Assembly (NCBI GenBank): GCA_963803155.1
Contig: CAWDMN010000026.1
Coordinates: 1 to 64,000, forward strand
DNA length: 64,000 bases
Direction of reading: 5' to 3'
Source: CAWDMN01 sp963803155
Lineage (GTDB): Bacteria; Acidobacteriota; Terriglobia; Versatilivoradales; Versatilivoraceae
Both the position numbers and the translations under genes were made by a program. Below, in pieces: positions 18,744-29,219 of the stretch (its first letter is position 1; every line of letters starts with the position of its first letter). The notes beneath the pieces are model-generated. The model worked only from the letters and a program-made list of their open reading frames with translations, was not told the origin of the DNA and searched no databases.

Positions 18744-21700
18744 TCAATTTCCACGATCAAATTGAACGGAAACCAGTTTGGAAACTCCCGCCTCCTGCAT
18801 GGTCACACCATACATGGCATCCGCTGCTTCCATGGTCCGCTTGCTGTGGGTGATGATAATGAATTGGGTCCCCTGGCTCATCTCCTTCACCATTTGAGCG
18901 AATCGGCTGGTGTTGAGATCATCTAGAGGCGCATCCACTTCGTCGAGCACGCAAAAGGGGCTGGGCTGATAGCGGAAGATAGCCAGCAACAGGGCAATCG
19001 CGGTCAACGCCTTTTCACCCCCCGAAAGCAGCAGCACATTCTGAAGCTTTTTGCCGGGAGGCTGGGCAATGATCTCGATCCCACTCTCCAACTCATCTTG
19101 CTCGTCCAGCAATTTCATTTCGCCGAATCCGCCCCCAAAGAGGGACACAAAAGTACCCTGGAAATTCAGATTAATTGCGGCGAAGGCTTCCCGAAATTGT
19201 TCCCTGGAAACCTGATCAATTTCCTTGATCGCCGCGCTAGTATCTTCGATGGAATCCAGCAAATCTTTCCGCTGGGCCGTTAGAAATTGGAAACGTTGAT
19301 CGCATTCCTGATATTCTTCGAGCGCCATCATATTCACCGGGCCCATCGACTCAACTTTATTGCTCAAATCGAGATACTCGCTGTCCAGCCGCTGCAATTC
19401 CGCTTCATCGAGGACCACCGCGGTCTCCGGCTGAATCTCAGCAAGCGGCACTCCCAATTCCTTGGCACAAGTCTCTTCCAAGTGGACAAAATCCGAGTGG
19501 AGGCGGGCACGGTCAATTTCAAACGAGGTCTTGCGGTTTTGAATCTCTTCCAACTCTTGACGTTCCTGCTTCAAAGTCTGTTCGAGATTGGCTTGCTTTT
19601 CTCTGTTTTCCCGCAAACTGGCTTCCTGGGTACGGAGATCTGCCTCCAGTGAGGCTTTTTGCACCGCCTGATGGAAGATGAGTTCTTCCAATTGCTTAAC
19701 GGAAGCCCGCAGATCCTCCGTTTCGTTCCGCCAGCTGTACGTTTGCTGATTCAGGTGAGCCAGCCGTTCGCGGCATTCTCGCTGGGAGATGGACAAACGA
19801 TTCAGCTCAGCTTCAGCGGACTGCTTGCGCTCCCGGAATGTGGCCAACTCGGAACGCATCTCGCTGAGCAATTGGGAATCCTGAGTTGACTGGTCCTTCA
19901 AGTGCTTTAGGCTGTCCTGTTGGCCCGTGATCTGTCTTTCAATTTCCGATTTCAGGGACTCTGCCACCTCAATTTGGGAAGTGAATTCGTCACGGCGTTT
20001 TTCCATCTGGATTTTTTCCAGACGGGTCCGCTCCAGTTCTAGGGAGGCCAGATTCTGTCGCTGCCGGGCTCGCTCCAAATCCCGCTGCATCTGCTGCAAC
20101 TGCATCTCGGCGGTGATCAATTGTTTTTCAATTTCTTGGATATTCTTTTGCAGCCCAGTGGCTTCACTCTCCCGCTGCTGGATCATGCCGCGCAAGACTT
20201 GTTGTTTTTCCTCCAAGTCCGACATGGATTTCTGCAGTAGCTGAGCCTTCTTTTCCAAATCGCGAATTTCGCGCTTCAGAGAAAGGTGACCTCCCGAAGC
20301 CTTGCCTCCACCGGAAATCAGGCGGCCGCGCAACACCTCACCTTCGGGCGTCAGGAAGTTCAGTTCAGGATGGAGCCGCGCCAACTCCAGGGCCCGCTCC
20401 AAATTAGGGGCAATCACTGCCCGGAAAAGATGAGGCAAAGCCTCCGTAAAGGCAGCCTTATATTGGTCCGGAAAATGAATGATCTCCGATAGCGGCACCA
20501 GTGATTCATCGCCGCGGATCAACTCGTCGACCTGCCGGTTTATGTCCGGCGGGGGGTACCCATGGCCGTCTCCGCAGAGGAGGAACGTGGATCGGCCGCC
20601 CTCTCGCTGGCGCAGCAAAGAAATTCCCTCCCGAACATCCTGCTCGGAATCGGTAAGGAGATATTCCAGTTCCTGCTTCAAAAACTCCTCCACCGCCGCC
20701 TCATAGGGGGACTCCACCTCCACATGATCCGCGAGAATTCCGCCGGTTTGAAATCCGCCTCCCGCCTTCTTGGAAGCGCTCAGCAACATCCGCACCGCTT
20801 CCGTGCTGTATGCATGATGAGCCGCGAGTTCCTCCAGTGATTTCAACCGGTGCTGCGCGGCACTGCAATTTTCCCGCACCTGCTGCAATTGGTCCTGCAC
20901 CAGGTATGATTCTTCTTTTAAATCGGCCAGCACGCGTGCAACCTCCGCGGCCTGCTGGCGCTGTCTGGATAGCTGGTTTTTCTGCTCTTCATACTGGCAG
21001 GCTATTTCTTGATAGGCCTCTGAGAGTTGCTGGGCCTGGGTGGAGGCTTCCTCCTGCTCCAGGACGAGACGCGAAATTTGATTTTCCAGACGACGCTCCA
21101 AGTCATCCAATTGTGCCAACTGGTTTCGCAAAGTGGCGGCATTTTCCGCACAACTGATCAGGTCCCGACGATATTGTTCAGCCGCGGTTTCCAGGCGGGA
21201 GACTTCCGTCTGGGCATTTTGCACCTGCGAGTTTTGCTGCTGGAATTCATTGTTGATCCGTTCGAATTGATGATTGGCCTCGGCCAGCGCCTCTTCTTTT
21301 TGCAGCCCTTCTTGTTGAAATTGTTGTTCCTGACTGGTGAGCCGTTCGATTTCGCCGCAGTTTTCCTGAATTCGCAGAGCAAGCTGTTCTACTTGCTGCA
21401 TCTGAAATTGGATTTTTTGTTGTCCGCGGGCCAAATCCAGTTCCAATTGGGACAATTGTTGACGGGATAGTTTCAATTGATCTTCGCTCGAATAGATGGC
21501 CTCATTCCCCGCATGAAAATCAGCTTCGTGGGCCTCAATGGCTTCGCGCTTAACCTGATGCTCCCCGAGGATAGCTTCCAAAATCGCCAAACATTGCTGC
21601 TGTTGAGCCCGCAAATCCAAGGCCCGCGCATTGAACAGGTCGCGAGCCAATTCCCGCATGCGATCTCTCAATTCCCGGTAACGTTTTGCTTTAGCGGCCT

Positions 21701-22553
21701 GGCGTTTTAACGAGCCCAGCTGCCGCGAAACCTCTTCTGTAATATCATTAACCCGGAGGAGATTCTGCCGTGCCTGTTCCAATTTAGATTCCGCCAGTTT
21801 TCGCTTGGCCTTAAATTTGGTGATTCCGGCAGCCTCTTCAATGATAGCTCTTCGATCGGAGGGTTTGGAACTAAGGATCATCCCCACCCGCCCCTGCTCA
21901 ATGATGGCGTAGGAGTCAGGGCCTAATCCCGTTCCCATAAAAATGTCCTGCACATCCCGCAACCGAACCAGCCGCCCGTTAATCAGATACTCACTATCTC
22001 CTGAGCGAAAAAGCCGCCGGGAAACCAACAACTCTCCCGGCTGAACCCGGAGCTTGGGACGACGTTTTCTTTTGGCCGCAATATTGGCGGCCGCGGTCAC
22101 CACAGTTCCGCTGCCATCAGGAAGCACGATTTCCAATGCAGGTTCGGGCACCACTACAACATCAGCCACCTCAGTGGCAGCCGGATTTTCTATCCCAGCA
22201 GGTTCTTCAAAATCGGCATCAGTGACGACTTCCTCCACCTCCTCCGGCTCTTCCACTGCCGGGAGGTTGGACTCCCGCAGGGTTTCAGGATCCACGAGAG
22301 TAATGGCCACTTCAGCCAAGCCAAGCGGTAGCCGTGCGCGCGTGCCGTTGAAGATCACATCTTCCATTCGGCCGCCTCGCAGAGATTTGGGACTCTGTTC
22401 TCCCAACACCCAGGCAATGGCGTCTGAAATATTGCTCTTGCCACACCCGTTGGGTCCCACAATGGCAGCAATACCGCTGCCACCAAAAAACAGCTCGCCT
22501 TTGTCGGCAAATGATTTGAATCCCTGCAATTGAATTTTTTTAAGTTTTAACAA
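18744..22553 (-). CDS. smc: Chromosome segregation protein SMC
   Basis: A 1269-residue condensin ATPase. The Walker A is GPNGCGKSN (residues 33-41), followed by LGEQSPKSLRGGRMEDVIFN. Two long glutamine-rich coiled coils flank a hinge near the middle. The C-terminal head has the ABC signature LLSGGEKALTAIALLLAIF and the Walker B FCVLDEVDAPLDDLN. Translation appears to start at TTG. About 75 residues of acidic, Val/Pro/Glu-rich sequence (residues 92-168) interrupt the N-terminal head between the strand ending TLVDPETL and the conserved RRLFRSGDSEYLING. Standard SMC proteins have only a short loop there. It compacts and segregates chromosomes with ScpA/ScpB. Confidence 0.96.
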   Translation of the reverse strand: MLKLKKIQLQGFKSFADKGELFFGGSGIAAIVGPNGCGKSNISDAIAWVLGEQSPKSLRGGRMEDVIFNGTRARLPLGLAEVAITLVDPETLRESNLPAVEEPEEVEEVVTDADFEEPAGIENPAATEVADVVVVPEPALEIVLPDGSGTVVTAAANIAAKRKRRPKLRVQPGELLVSRRLFRSGDSEYLINGRLVRLRDVQDIFMGTGLGPDSYAIIEQGRVGMILSSKPSDRRAIIEEAAGITKFKAKRKLAESKLEQARQNLLRVNDITEEVSRQLGSLKRQAAKAKRYRELRDRMRELARDLFNARALDLRAQQQQCLAILEAILGEHQVKREAIEAHEADFHAGNEAIYSSEDQLKLSRQQLSQLELDLARGQQKIQFQMQQVEQLALRIQENCGEIERLTSQEQQFQQEGLQKEEALAEANHQFERINNEFQQQNSQVQNAQTEVSRLETAAEQYRRDLISCAENAATLRNQLAQLDDLERRLENQISRLVLEQEEASTQAQQLSEAYQEIACQYEEQKNQLSRQRQQAAEVARVLADLKEESYLVQDQLQQVRENCSAAQHRLKSLEELAAHHAYSTEAVRMLLSASKKAGGGFQTGGILADHVEVESPYEAAVEEFLKQELEYLLTDSEQDVREGISLLRQREGGRSTFLLCGDGHGYPPPDINRQVDELIRGDESLVPLSEIIHFPDQYKAAFTEALPHLFRAVIAPNLERALELARLHPELNFLTPEGEVLRGRLISGGGKASGGHLSLKREIRDLEKKAQLLQKSMSDLEEKQQVLRGMIQQRESEATGLQKNIQEIEKQLITAEMQLQQMQRDLERARQRQNLASLELERTRLEKIQMEKRRDEFTSQIEVAESLKSEIERQITGQQDSLKHLKDQSTQDSQLLSEMRSELATFRERKQSAEAELNRLSISQRECRERLAHLNQQTYSWRNETEDLRASVKQLEELIFHQAVQKASLEADLRTQEASLRENREKQANLEQTLKQERQELEEIQNRKTSFEIDRARLHSDFVHLEETCAKELGVPLAEIQPETAVVLDEAELQRLDSEYLDLSNKVESMGPVNMMALEEYQECDQRFQFLTAQRKDLLDSIEDTSAAIKEIDQVSREQFREAFAAINLNFQGTFVSLFGGGFGEMKLLDEQDELESGIEIIAQPPGKKLQNVLLLSGGEKALTAIALLLAIFRYQPSPFCVLDEVDAPLDDLNTSRFAQMVKEMSQGTQFIIITHSKRTMEAADAMYGVTMQEAGVSKLVSVQFDRGN

Positions 22554-23165
22554 GCCGGTTTTATCCTGCCATTACAAGATCAGTCTTCTTATTCCCCGCA
22601 AAAACAACGCAGTCTAACATAGAACTTTTCCGTGTGTAAAGGCACGCGAAAAGAGAAATAGGACGCACGGGAAAAAAGGGAGGAATATGCTTCAAAGTCT
22701 GCTTTCTGAAACAACTGTGTTTCACCGGCTATTTCCATTTTTGTGAAGATGGAAATAATCAGAAAGAAAAAAGCGGCCAAAACGACATCATTTCCGACAA
22801 CGGAATCCAGAGGGAAGAATCCATGGCCTTTTCTGTCGTGATATCATCTCTGGAGCATTAACAATTCTTCAAGACCACCATCGACTTTAGCTGAGTGCCC
22901 CACGAGTCGTGTACAATTTCCTACTCGCCATAATCCAAAATAAATCGGCAGACTTGGGAAAATGGAGGCGATTTATGTTCCCAGGGAATGCTCAAAAAAT
23001 CGATGCCACGAGGGAGCCAATATACTACGAAACACCTTGGAGGAGCGGTTGAATTATTTTCAGATTGGCAAATCTATTGTTGACCTCGGAAATATGTAAC
23101 AATGGGGATGAAAAAAAACCAGCCGCGACCGTCACTCGTGATTGATCGCGGAGAGGTAAGAATAT
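22554..23165. other. Divergent intergenic region between smc and def
   Basis: About 610 bases with no supported gene, AT-richer than its surroundings. It should contain divergent promoters for smc and def. I identified no RNA gene or riboswitch. Confidence 0.5.
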
Positions 23166-23711
23166 ATGGCTATATTGAAAATTGCCCGCTTGGGGAATCC
23201 CGTTTTGCGTCGGAGGGCTCAGCCCATTCCGGAGAAGGAAATCAAAAGTCCAGAGGTGCAGCGATTGATCCGTGACTTAGTGGCTACAATGCGAGAATAT
23301 GAAGGAGCAGGCTTGGCGGCGCCCCAAGTACATGAATCCCTTCAGCTCATTGCAATCGAGTCTATCGAAAACCCTGATAGACCAGCCAAAAAGCCTGCCC
23401 CTCCCATCATCTTGATTAATCCCGCCTTGACCATTCTTTCCGAAAAAGTTGTGGAGGATTGGGAGGGTTGCCTGAGCGTCCCCGATATGCGGGGTTGGGT
23501 GCCCCGTCACGCCGAAATCAAGGTTCAGGCTTTTGACCCCGCCGGGAAGCAGTTCACATGCAGAGCAAAGGATTTTTTCGCGCGAGTGATCCAACATGAA
23601 TATGATCATCTTATGGGAGAAGTGTACCTTGACCGAATGCGCAGTATGGCATCTCTTACCTTCCTTCCTGAATTTTCGCGATATTGGATGAAGAAACAGG
23701 GACAATCCTAA
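23166..23711 (+). CDS. def: Peptide deformylase
   Basis: A 181-residue metalloenzyme with all three signature motifs: GAGLAAPQV (about residue 46), EGCLSVPDMRGWV with the metal-binding Cys, and QHEYDHLMGE with the two metal-binding His and the catalytic Glu. It removes the formyl group from nascent protein N-termini in the cytoplasm. A GAGAGG ribosome site precedes the ATG. fmt is not adjacent. Confidence 0.96.
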   Translation: MAILKIARLGNPVLRRRAQPIPEKEIKSPEVQRLIRDLVATMREYEGAGLAAPQVHESLQLIAIESIENPDRPAKKPAPPIILINPALTILSEKVVEDWEGCLSVPDMRGWVPRHAEIKVQAFDPAGKQFTCRAKDFFARVIQHEYDHLMGEVYLDRMRSMASLTFLPEFSRYWMKKQGQS

Positions 23712-23969
23712 TTCAAAATGGATTTAGTTTTTGTTTTGGCATATTTTCAATCTCATCTAAATTCAAGGATTCCCTAAGAACGCTAATCTCGGCACAGCAT
23801 CTGTCCGATATATAAAAAAATGGAATCAAAGGGAGAATTTTGTCAACACGGGATGACTCTATTCCTCCTCGACAAAGGGTTGAATCAGGTTGTAAACTCA
23901 AAGCTGCCGAAAGTTTAAGTTGTCTCCGAGATTTTGTTACGAAAAGACTGCCTCCAGGATCCATCGGGT

Positions 23970-26900
23970 ATGAGTCCCAATTGGCTTCAAGGATTATTCT
24001 CACAAAGAACCAAGCCAGATGACAAAGCAGAGGTGTCTGATCAGGCGAATCTGTCTCCATCGCTGGATCGAGAAGACCCCGCTCCACCGCCTCCCAGGGA
24101 TCTAGCGTCGAGATCTTCCTCGCCGGAAGCTGAAATAATAGAGAACCCTGCACCATCGGAGACTCCCACCGCGGGCTCTCCATTGGATTTCATTCCGGGC
24201 CAGCAAGTAGAGGGATCATTCACCATCTTGAAACCACTCGGACAGGGGATGTTATTTCAAAATTACCTGGCCCGGCAGGAGCGGTGGAATGCCGAAGTTT
24301 TGCTCAAAGTCCCGCGGGAGATGATTCGATATAATCCTAAATGCCTCCGTTATCTGGCCCGAACCGCGGAAACTTGGAACAGCTTGGGCTTGCATCCGAA
24401 TATTATCTATTGCCATCGGGTCCTGCAAATTGCGGAGACTCCGGTCCTGGTGGTTGAATATTTGGATGGGGGCAATTTGCGCGATTGGATTGCCGAAGGA
24501 TGGTGCGCAGATTTGAAGTTAGGTCTCGATTTGGCTTTGCAGCTATGTCACGCTCTGGAATATGCCCACCGGCAGGGAATAACCCATCGCGCGCTCAAAC
24601 CTGAAAATGCGGTCTTGCAAAGAGACGGCATTCTAAAAGTCACGGATTTTGGCCTGACCATCACGGAAAGTAATCCTGAACTCGTAGAACAATACCTTCT
24701 ACTCGCCAGCCAAGCTCATGATCCACAATTGCAATCGTCCCTTCCTCCTTTGCCCTATTATTTGGCGCCAGAACAATTGCAGGAAGGACAAGCTTCCGAT
24801 TTCCGCGCTGACCTCTTTGCTTATGGAGTCTGTCTTTACGAAATGTTTTGTGGGCGGGCCCCTTATGAATCCACGCTGGGATCCAGGCGATATCCACCTG
24901 AGCCCAGGACGCTACGGGGAGATGACACTCTGCCTCAGCGTCTTTGCCGCCTAATGTCGCGCTGTGTCGAATGGGATCGCAACCGGCGTCCCGCCAGCAT
25001 GGCGGAGATTCGCAAAGAGATGAATGAGATTTATGTAGACCTCTTCCGCCAGCCTAGCGCCTTTGCACAACCACCACTGGCTGGCCAAGCCGCCGAATCG
25101 GAAGAAAGCCCACGTTTCCCCTGGCTGCAATTGGAACAGGGGGAGACTGATGAAGAAAATGACCGGGCAGTCGTATTACTGGATCAAGGAATGGAGCAAG
25201 AGGCTTTGGAGCATTTTCAACAAATCCTTTCCTCTGGGCGTCCGAGCCTGGAGGCAAGTTACAACCACTCCTTGTTGCTCTGGCGCCGCGGACAGCTGGA
25301 TGATCGCGAAGTCATAAATCGGCTGGAACGTTTAATTGCAGCTCCGGGAGTCAAACCAAAAGCATTGTCTCTGGCTCTTGCTGAAATTCACATGGAGCGC
25401 TGTGATCCCGCAGCGGCAAAAACCGCCTTGAGGGATTTCCCCAACTTGTATACGCAGTTATTTTCGGGCCAGGAATCTCCGGCAATGGAGACATTGCACA
25501 TCTTGCGGGGTCATTTGAAATCAGGATCGGCGGTAGCTCTCACCCCGGACGGACGCCGGGGTCTTTCTGGAAGCAATGACCATTCCCTGCGGCTTTGGAA
25601 TTTGCAGAGCGGCAAAGCAATACATACGGTGGATTTGGGGACGAGCGGCGCCTGCACGGTTGCTCTCGCCGGAGATGGGACCATTGGCTTAGCTGACGCT
25701 CAAAAAGCCATTAAGCTCTGGAACATTGAAACCGGCCATTGCCTCAGGACTTTCGAAGGACACACTAACTACGTCATTACTGTGGCAATGACGCCCGATG
25801 GCCGCAAGGCGATTTCGGGAGGATGGGACAAAACCCTGCGAGTCTGGGATGTATCTTCTGGAGATTGTCTGGCCGTGCTGGAGGGACATAGCAATTATAT
25901 TACGGCCGCAGCGCTTACCCCCGATGGCCGACTGGCCCTTTCCGCCAGTTGGGACAACACGTTGCGATTGTGGGATCTGGTGGCGATGCGATGCGTGACC
26001 TCTCTCGGCGGGCATGAAAACTATGTCATTTCCGCGGCGATGACCCCGGACGGCCGGTTGGGTGTTTCCGGCAGCACGGACAAAACAGTGCGGATCTGGG
26101 ACTTGAATTCGGGCAATTGCCAGGGGATACTAAGCGGACACTCTAGTTGGGTGGACGCTGTTGCAGTCTCCGCGGATGGCCGCTGGGCTTTTTCCGGCAG
26201 CAAGGATAAGACCCTTAAAATTTGGGATCTCGTCACGGGTCAGTGTTTGCGGACCTTGGAAGGACACAGCGGCGGAATTGCCTCGATTGCCATTACTCCG
26301 GATGGACGGATGGGTCTCTCTGGAAGTCAGGATAGCACTCTGCGGCTTTGGGCTTTAAATCCGGCTCTTCGAAGACAAGCTCAATTTAAAACCACTCAAT
26401 CAGTTTCGCTCTTCTCTTCAATCCCAGCAACTGTCACCTCCAAACCGATATTGCCGCCTTCACCAGCCTCCGCAGCCGCTCCGACACCGGCGAAGACTCT
26501 TTCTGCCGCTGAACCTCCAGCGGCTTTGGCTTCCGGCAAGATTGCTGCTCCGCTTAAGAACGAGGCGTCCTCACTTCCCCCGAATCCCAGGGTCAAAGCC
26601 GAGCCCTTGCTCGATCAAAAATATTCATTGCCTTCCCTTGCGGCCAATGATCTGTTTGCTCCTGCGGAAATTCTATCTTCAGAACAAGAGCCCGACTATA
26701 AGAAGATTGAATTGCTTGTCTCCCAACAACAATTCCGCCAAGCATTTGAGTGCTTACTCAGAAGTTGGACCGCCAAAAAGTTTCGGCCAGACCATAGGTT
26801 AGAAAATATTTACCTCAGACTAAAATCGGAAGGACGACCTGTCCAATTGGAACAGACAATTGCCCGGTTTCAGATTAAGGGGCTGGGTTCACATCTAATT

Positions 26901-27626
26901 GTGGCATTGGCTGAAAATGGGCAATATGGCCTTTCCGCGGGAGAAAACAAGGAAGTAAAGGTTTGGGATTTAGAAAGTGGCAAGTGCCTCAAGTCATTGG
27001 AGGGACACCGGGCGCGCATCATTGCCCTTGCAGCCACGGCCGATGGACGGCAAGCCATGTCGAGTGACCGCCATCACAACATCATGGTATGGAGCTTGGA
27101 AACTGGCCAGTGCCTGCGCAGCCTGGAGGGGGTCTCCCCCTTGGCGGTAAAAGTCATATTGGCCAGTGATGGCCGTAGGGGAATTGCCATTGGAGAAAAT
27201 AATACCGCCCAATTTTGGGATCTAAAATTGGGGCAATGCCTGCTTACGCTTGTGGGGCATCAAGGAGCCGTCACCTCTGTGGCTATTACCTCAAATGGGC
27301 TGCGGGGGATCTCGGGCAGTGAAGACCATACGGCAATTTTTTGGGATCTGGAGTCTGGTAAAAACCTTTATTCACTGGTTGGACATGCCCAAAGTATTTC
27401 CGCGGTTGCGCTTTCCGCGGATGGCAATGTCGCGGCAACTGGGAGTCAGGATAACACGCTTCGAATCTGGAATCCCTCCTCCGGAAATTGCCTGCTGACT
27501 CTGGAACTAAACGATCCCGTCTGTTCTGTTGCTTTGAACTCCGAAGCTTCTTGTATGCTGACCGGCCAGGAAAACGGAACATTGACGAATTGGCTGTTAT
27601 TTTGGAAATTGGAGTTTGATGCGTGA
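23970..27626 (+). CDS. Kinase-like protein with two WD40 propellers; catalytic Asp replaced
   Basis: About 1218 residues. An N-terminal Ser/Thr-kinase-like domain (about 75-360) has the Lys strand VLLKVPREM, DFGL and LAPEQL motifs. Its catalytic loop, however, reads HRALKPEN instead of HRDLKPEN (Ala 208, codon 24591-24593), and the glycine loop is degraded (GQGMLFQN). It therefore looks like a pseudokinase. A helical TPR-like stretch follows (about 395-490), then seven WD40 repeats (LWNL/VWDV/LWDL closing motifs) forming one propeller. A low-complexity Pro/Ala linker follows, then a second set of six WD40-like repeats. No membrane helix is seen. ATG 23970 is preferred over 23934 because AGGA precedes it. 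Probably a signalling scaffold; it precedes a VWA protein. Confidence 0.85.
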   Translation: MSPNWLQGLFSQRTKPDDKAEVSDQANLSPSLDREDPAPPPPRDLASRSSSPEAEIIENPAPSETPTAGSPLDFIPGQQVEGSFTILKPLGQGMLFQNYLARQERWNAEVLLKVPREMIRYNPKCLRYLARTAETWNSLGLHPNIIYCHRVLQIAETPVLVVEYLDGGNLRDWIAEGWCADLKLGLDLALQLCHALEYAHRQGITHRALKPENAVLQRDGILKVTDFGLTITESNPELVEQYLLLASQAHDPQLQSSLPPLPYYLAPEQLQEGQASDFRADLFAYGVCLYEMFCGRAPYESTLGSRRYPPEPRTLRGDDTLPQRLCRLMSRCVEWDRNRRPASMAEIRKEMNEIYVDLFRQPSAFAQPPLAGQAAESEESPRFPWLQLEQGETDEENDRAVVLLDQGMEQEALEHFQQILSSGRPSLEASYNHSLLLWRRGQLDDREVINRLERLIAAPGVKPKALSLALAEIHMERCDPAAAKTALRDFPNLYTQLFSGQESPAMETLHILRGHLKSGSAVALTPDGRRGLSGSNDHSLRLWNLQSGKAIHTVDLGTSGACTVALAGDGTIGLADAQKAIKLWNIETGHCLRTFEGHTNYVITVAMTPDGRKAISGGWDKTLRVWDVSSGDCLAVLEGHSNYITAAALTPDGRLALSASWDNTLRLWDLVAMRCVTSLGGHENYVISAAMTPDGRLGVSGSTDKTVRIWDLNSGNCQGILSGHSSWVDAVAVSADGRWAFSGSKDKTLKIWDLVTGQCLRTLEGHSGGIASIAITPDGRMGLSGSQDSTLRLWALNPALRRQAQFKTTQSVSLFSSIPATVTSKPILPPSPASAAAPTPAKTLSAAEPPAALASGKIAAPLKNEASSLPPNPRVKAEPLLDQKYSLPSLAANDLFAPAEILSSEQEPDYKKIELLVSQQQFRQAFECLLRSWTAKKFRPDHRLENIYLRLKSEGRPVQLEQTIARFQIKGLGSHLIVALAENGQYGLSAGENKEVKVWDLESGKCLKSLEGHRARIIALAATADGRQAMSSDRHHNIMVWSLETGQCLRSLEGVSPLAVKVILASDGRRGIAIGENNTAQFWDLKLGQCLLTLVGHQGAVTSVAITSNGLRGISGSEDHTAIFWDLESGKNLYSLVGHAQSISAVALSADGNVAATGSQDNTLRIWNPSSGNCLLTLELNDPVCSVALNSEASCMLTGQENGTLTNWLLFWKLEFDA

Positions 27627-27773
27627 GGTCTGATGAAATCTTGTCATTCCCGTCCCCTTACGTGAGAATAGATTCCCCTATCGCTTTGGCCAATATTTCC
27701 CCCTGGCGGGAAAGCCCTGCAATCCAGGACGATATTCCCAAAGGATCCTTGAGCCACCTGAATGGGAGCACGC

Positions 27774-28931
27774 ATGATGAAACATAAAATCAGTTTATTC
27801 ATTTTGCTGTTTTGGATTATCTCCCCCAGCTGTGTGGCATTCTTGATGGCTGACAAATCAGACATCCTGCTGGTATTGGACAACTCTGGGAGCATGCGCA
27901 AGAATGATCCGCAAAAATTAATGCATGCTGTCGTTACTCGCTTTGCACGGCAACTTTCCACCGATTCCCGTCTGGGTATCCTAATTTTCGGGAAAGGGGC
28001 CACGCTGGTGCTTCCCTTGACTTCTGTCAATCAGGCGGGTTTTCAGGCTCAGCTTGAAGAGAGTCTGCGCAGGGTTGATTACAGTTCCGCCCTGACGGAT
28101 ACTCCCGCTGGAGTGGAAAGGGCCATTTACGAATTGCGGCAAAACAGCCTCCCCGGCGCCAAACGGATTATCATTCTTTTTACTGATGGGATCGTAGACG
28201 TTGGCAACGCTGAAAAGGGAATCGAACGGGAACGGTGGCTGCGTTCCAACTTGACCCTTACTGCGCGCCAGATGGGAATCCGGATTTTTGCCGTCGCTTT
28301 TACCGAAGAAGCTGATTTCCAATTAATGCAGTCGGTGGCGCAAGGGACCGATGGAGAATATTTCCGCATTCTTCGGGACCTAGACATTGAAGGGGTCTTT
28401 GGCCAGCTCGGCGCTAAATTTTCTCCCCTCCCCCTCAATCAGACTCCGGTTAAAGTCCCGCCCAGTTCACCTGCCCCACTCCAGCTTGGTTTCACAAGAT
28501 TCTTGATCATCATTGCTGGAATTATCTTAGCCTTAATCGTCTTTTGGATGGTTCGCCGTAGCAAAGCTCCTGCTTCTTCGCTCCCAACTTTGGCCAAAAC
28601 CAGTCCAATTTTGGGAAATCGGCCCATTACAATTCGGAGGGATTCCTCAATTGTGCTTAAGACACCAGCTCCTCCAATTGAGGAGGGTTTGCCAGAATCA
28701 GCTGCTCTGCTGCCTTCACCGGCACTCCAACGGCCTGAGGTCCCTCTCGTAGCCAAACTTCCGACATCCACTACTCCTCCCCAGCCATCCCTAATGTGCT
28801 CTAAGCACCCTCTATGGAAGGCCACTGAAACTTGTCCCGAATGCCAGCAAAAAAAGTGTAAAAACTGCATGACGGAGCGAAATGGCCGTACTCTGTGCGC
28901 CGATTGCGCAAAGAGGCTGATTAATCGCTAA
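27774..28931 (+). CDS. Membrane-anchored von Willebrand factor A protein with zinc-binding tail
   Basis: About 385 residues. An N-terminal signal helix (ISLFILLFWIISPSCVAFLM) is followed by a VWA domain with the metal-ion site DNSGSM, a conserved Thr in SALTDTPAG and the Asp in LFTDGIVD. A transmembrane helix follows (FLIIIAGIILALIVFWMV), then a cytoplasmic Pro-rich linker and a C-terminal B-box-like zinc finger (CSKHPLWKATETCPECQQKK, then CKNC and CADC). The VWA part would face the periplasm and bind a protein partner. GGGAG precedes ATG 27774. It lies about 150 nt after the pseudokinase gene in the same direction, suggesting a shared pathway. Confidence 0.85.
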   Translation: MMKHKISLFILLFWIISPSCVAFLMADKSDILLVLDNSGSMRKNDPQKLMHAVVTRFARQLSTDSRLGILIFGKGATLVLPLTSVNQAGFQAQLEESLRRVDYSSALTDTPAGVERAIYELRQNSLPGAKRIIILFTDGIVDVGNAEKGIERERWLRSNLTLTARQMGIRIFAVAFTEEADFQLMQSVAQGTDGEYFRILRDLDIEGVFGQLGAKFSPLPLNQTPVKVPPSSPAPLQLGFTRFLIIIAGIILALIVFWMVRRSKAPASSLPTLAKTSPILGNRPITIRRDSSIVLKTPAPPIEEGLPESAALLPSPALQRPEVPLVAKLPTSTTPPQPSLMCSKHPLWKATETCPECQQKKCKNCMTERNGRTLCADCAKRLINR

Positions 28932-29036
28932 ATCCGTGTTAAGCTTTATTTAAGAGTACATGTCGTAAATTGAGTTGTGTATAACAGGTTTCCAGTGATG
29001 ACCGGCAGGGAATCCAACGAACCGAAAGGAGCGGCT

Positions 29037-29219
29037 ATGGCCATTTGTGATGAGTTGATAGAGCATTACATGGAAAGACTGCTCAAAACGGAAAAGAAAC
29101 AAGAGTTCAGGGAACTGCTGGAAGAGATGGCTGGGGAGATCTGGAGTGAAGCTTGCGAGGTCTTCTACGCCGATATGCAGCAAGGAAGAATCGCGGTCCG
29201 TGTCAATCTTGATATTTAG
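29037..29219 (+). CDS. Small acidic hypothetical protein
   Basis: A 60-residue protein starting MAICDELIEHYMERLLKTEK, rich in Glu and strongly helical, ending RIAVRVNLDI. AAAGGAG lies six bases upstream of the ATG, which is why this start is chosen over the longer frame from 28977. It follows the VWA gene by about 105 nt in the same orientation. No family recognised; it could be a small partner or regulator of the neighbouring proteins. Confidence 0.6.
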   Translation: MAICDELIEHYMERLLKTEKKQEFRELLEEMAGEIWSEACEVFYADMQQGRIAVRVNLDI

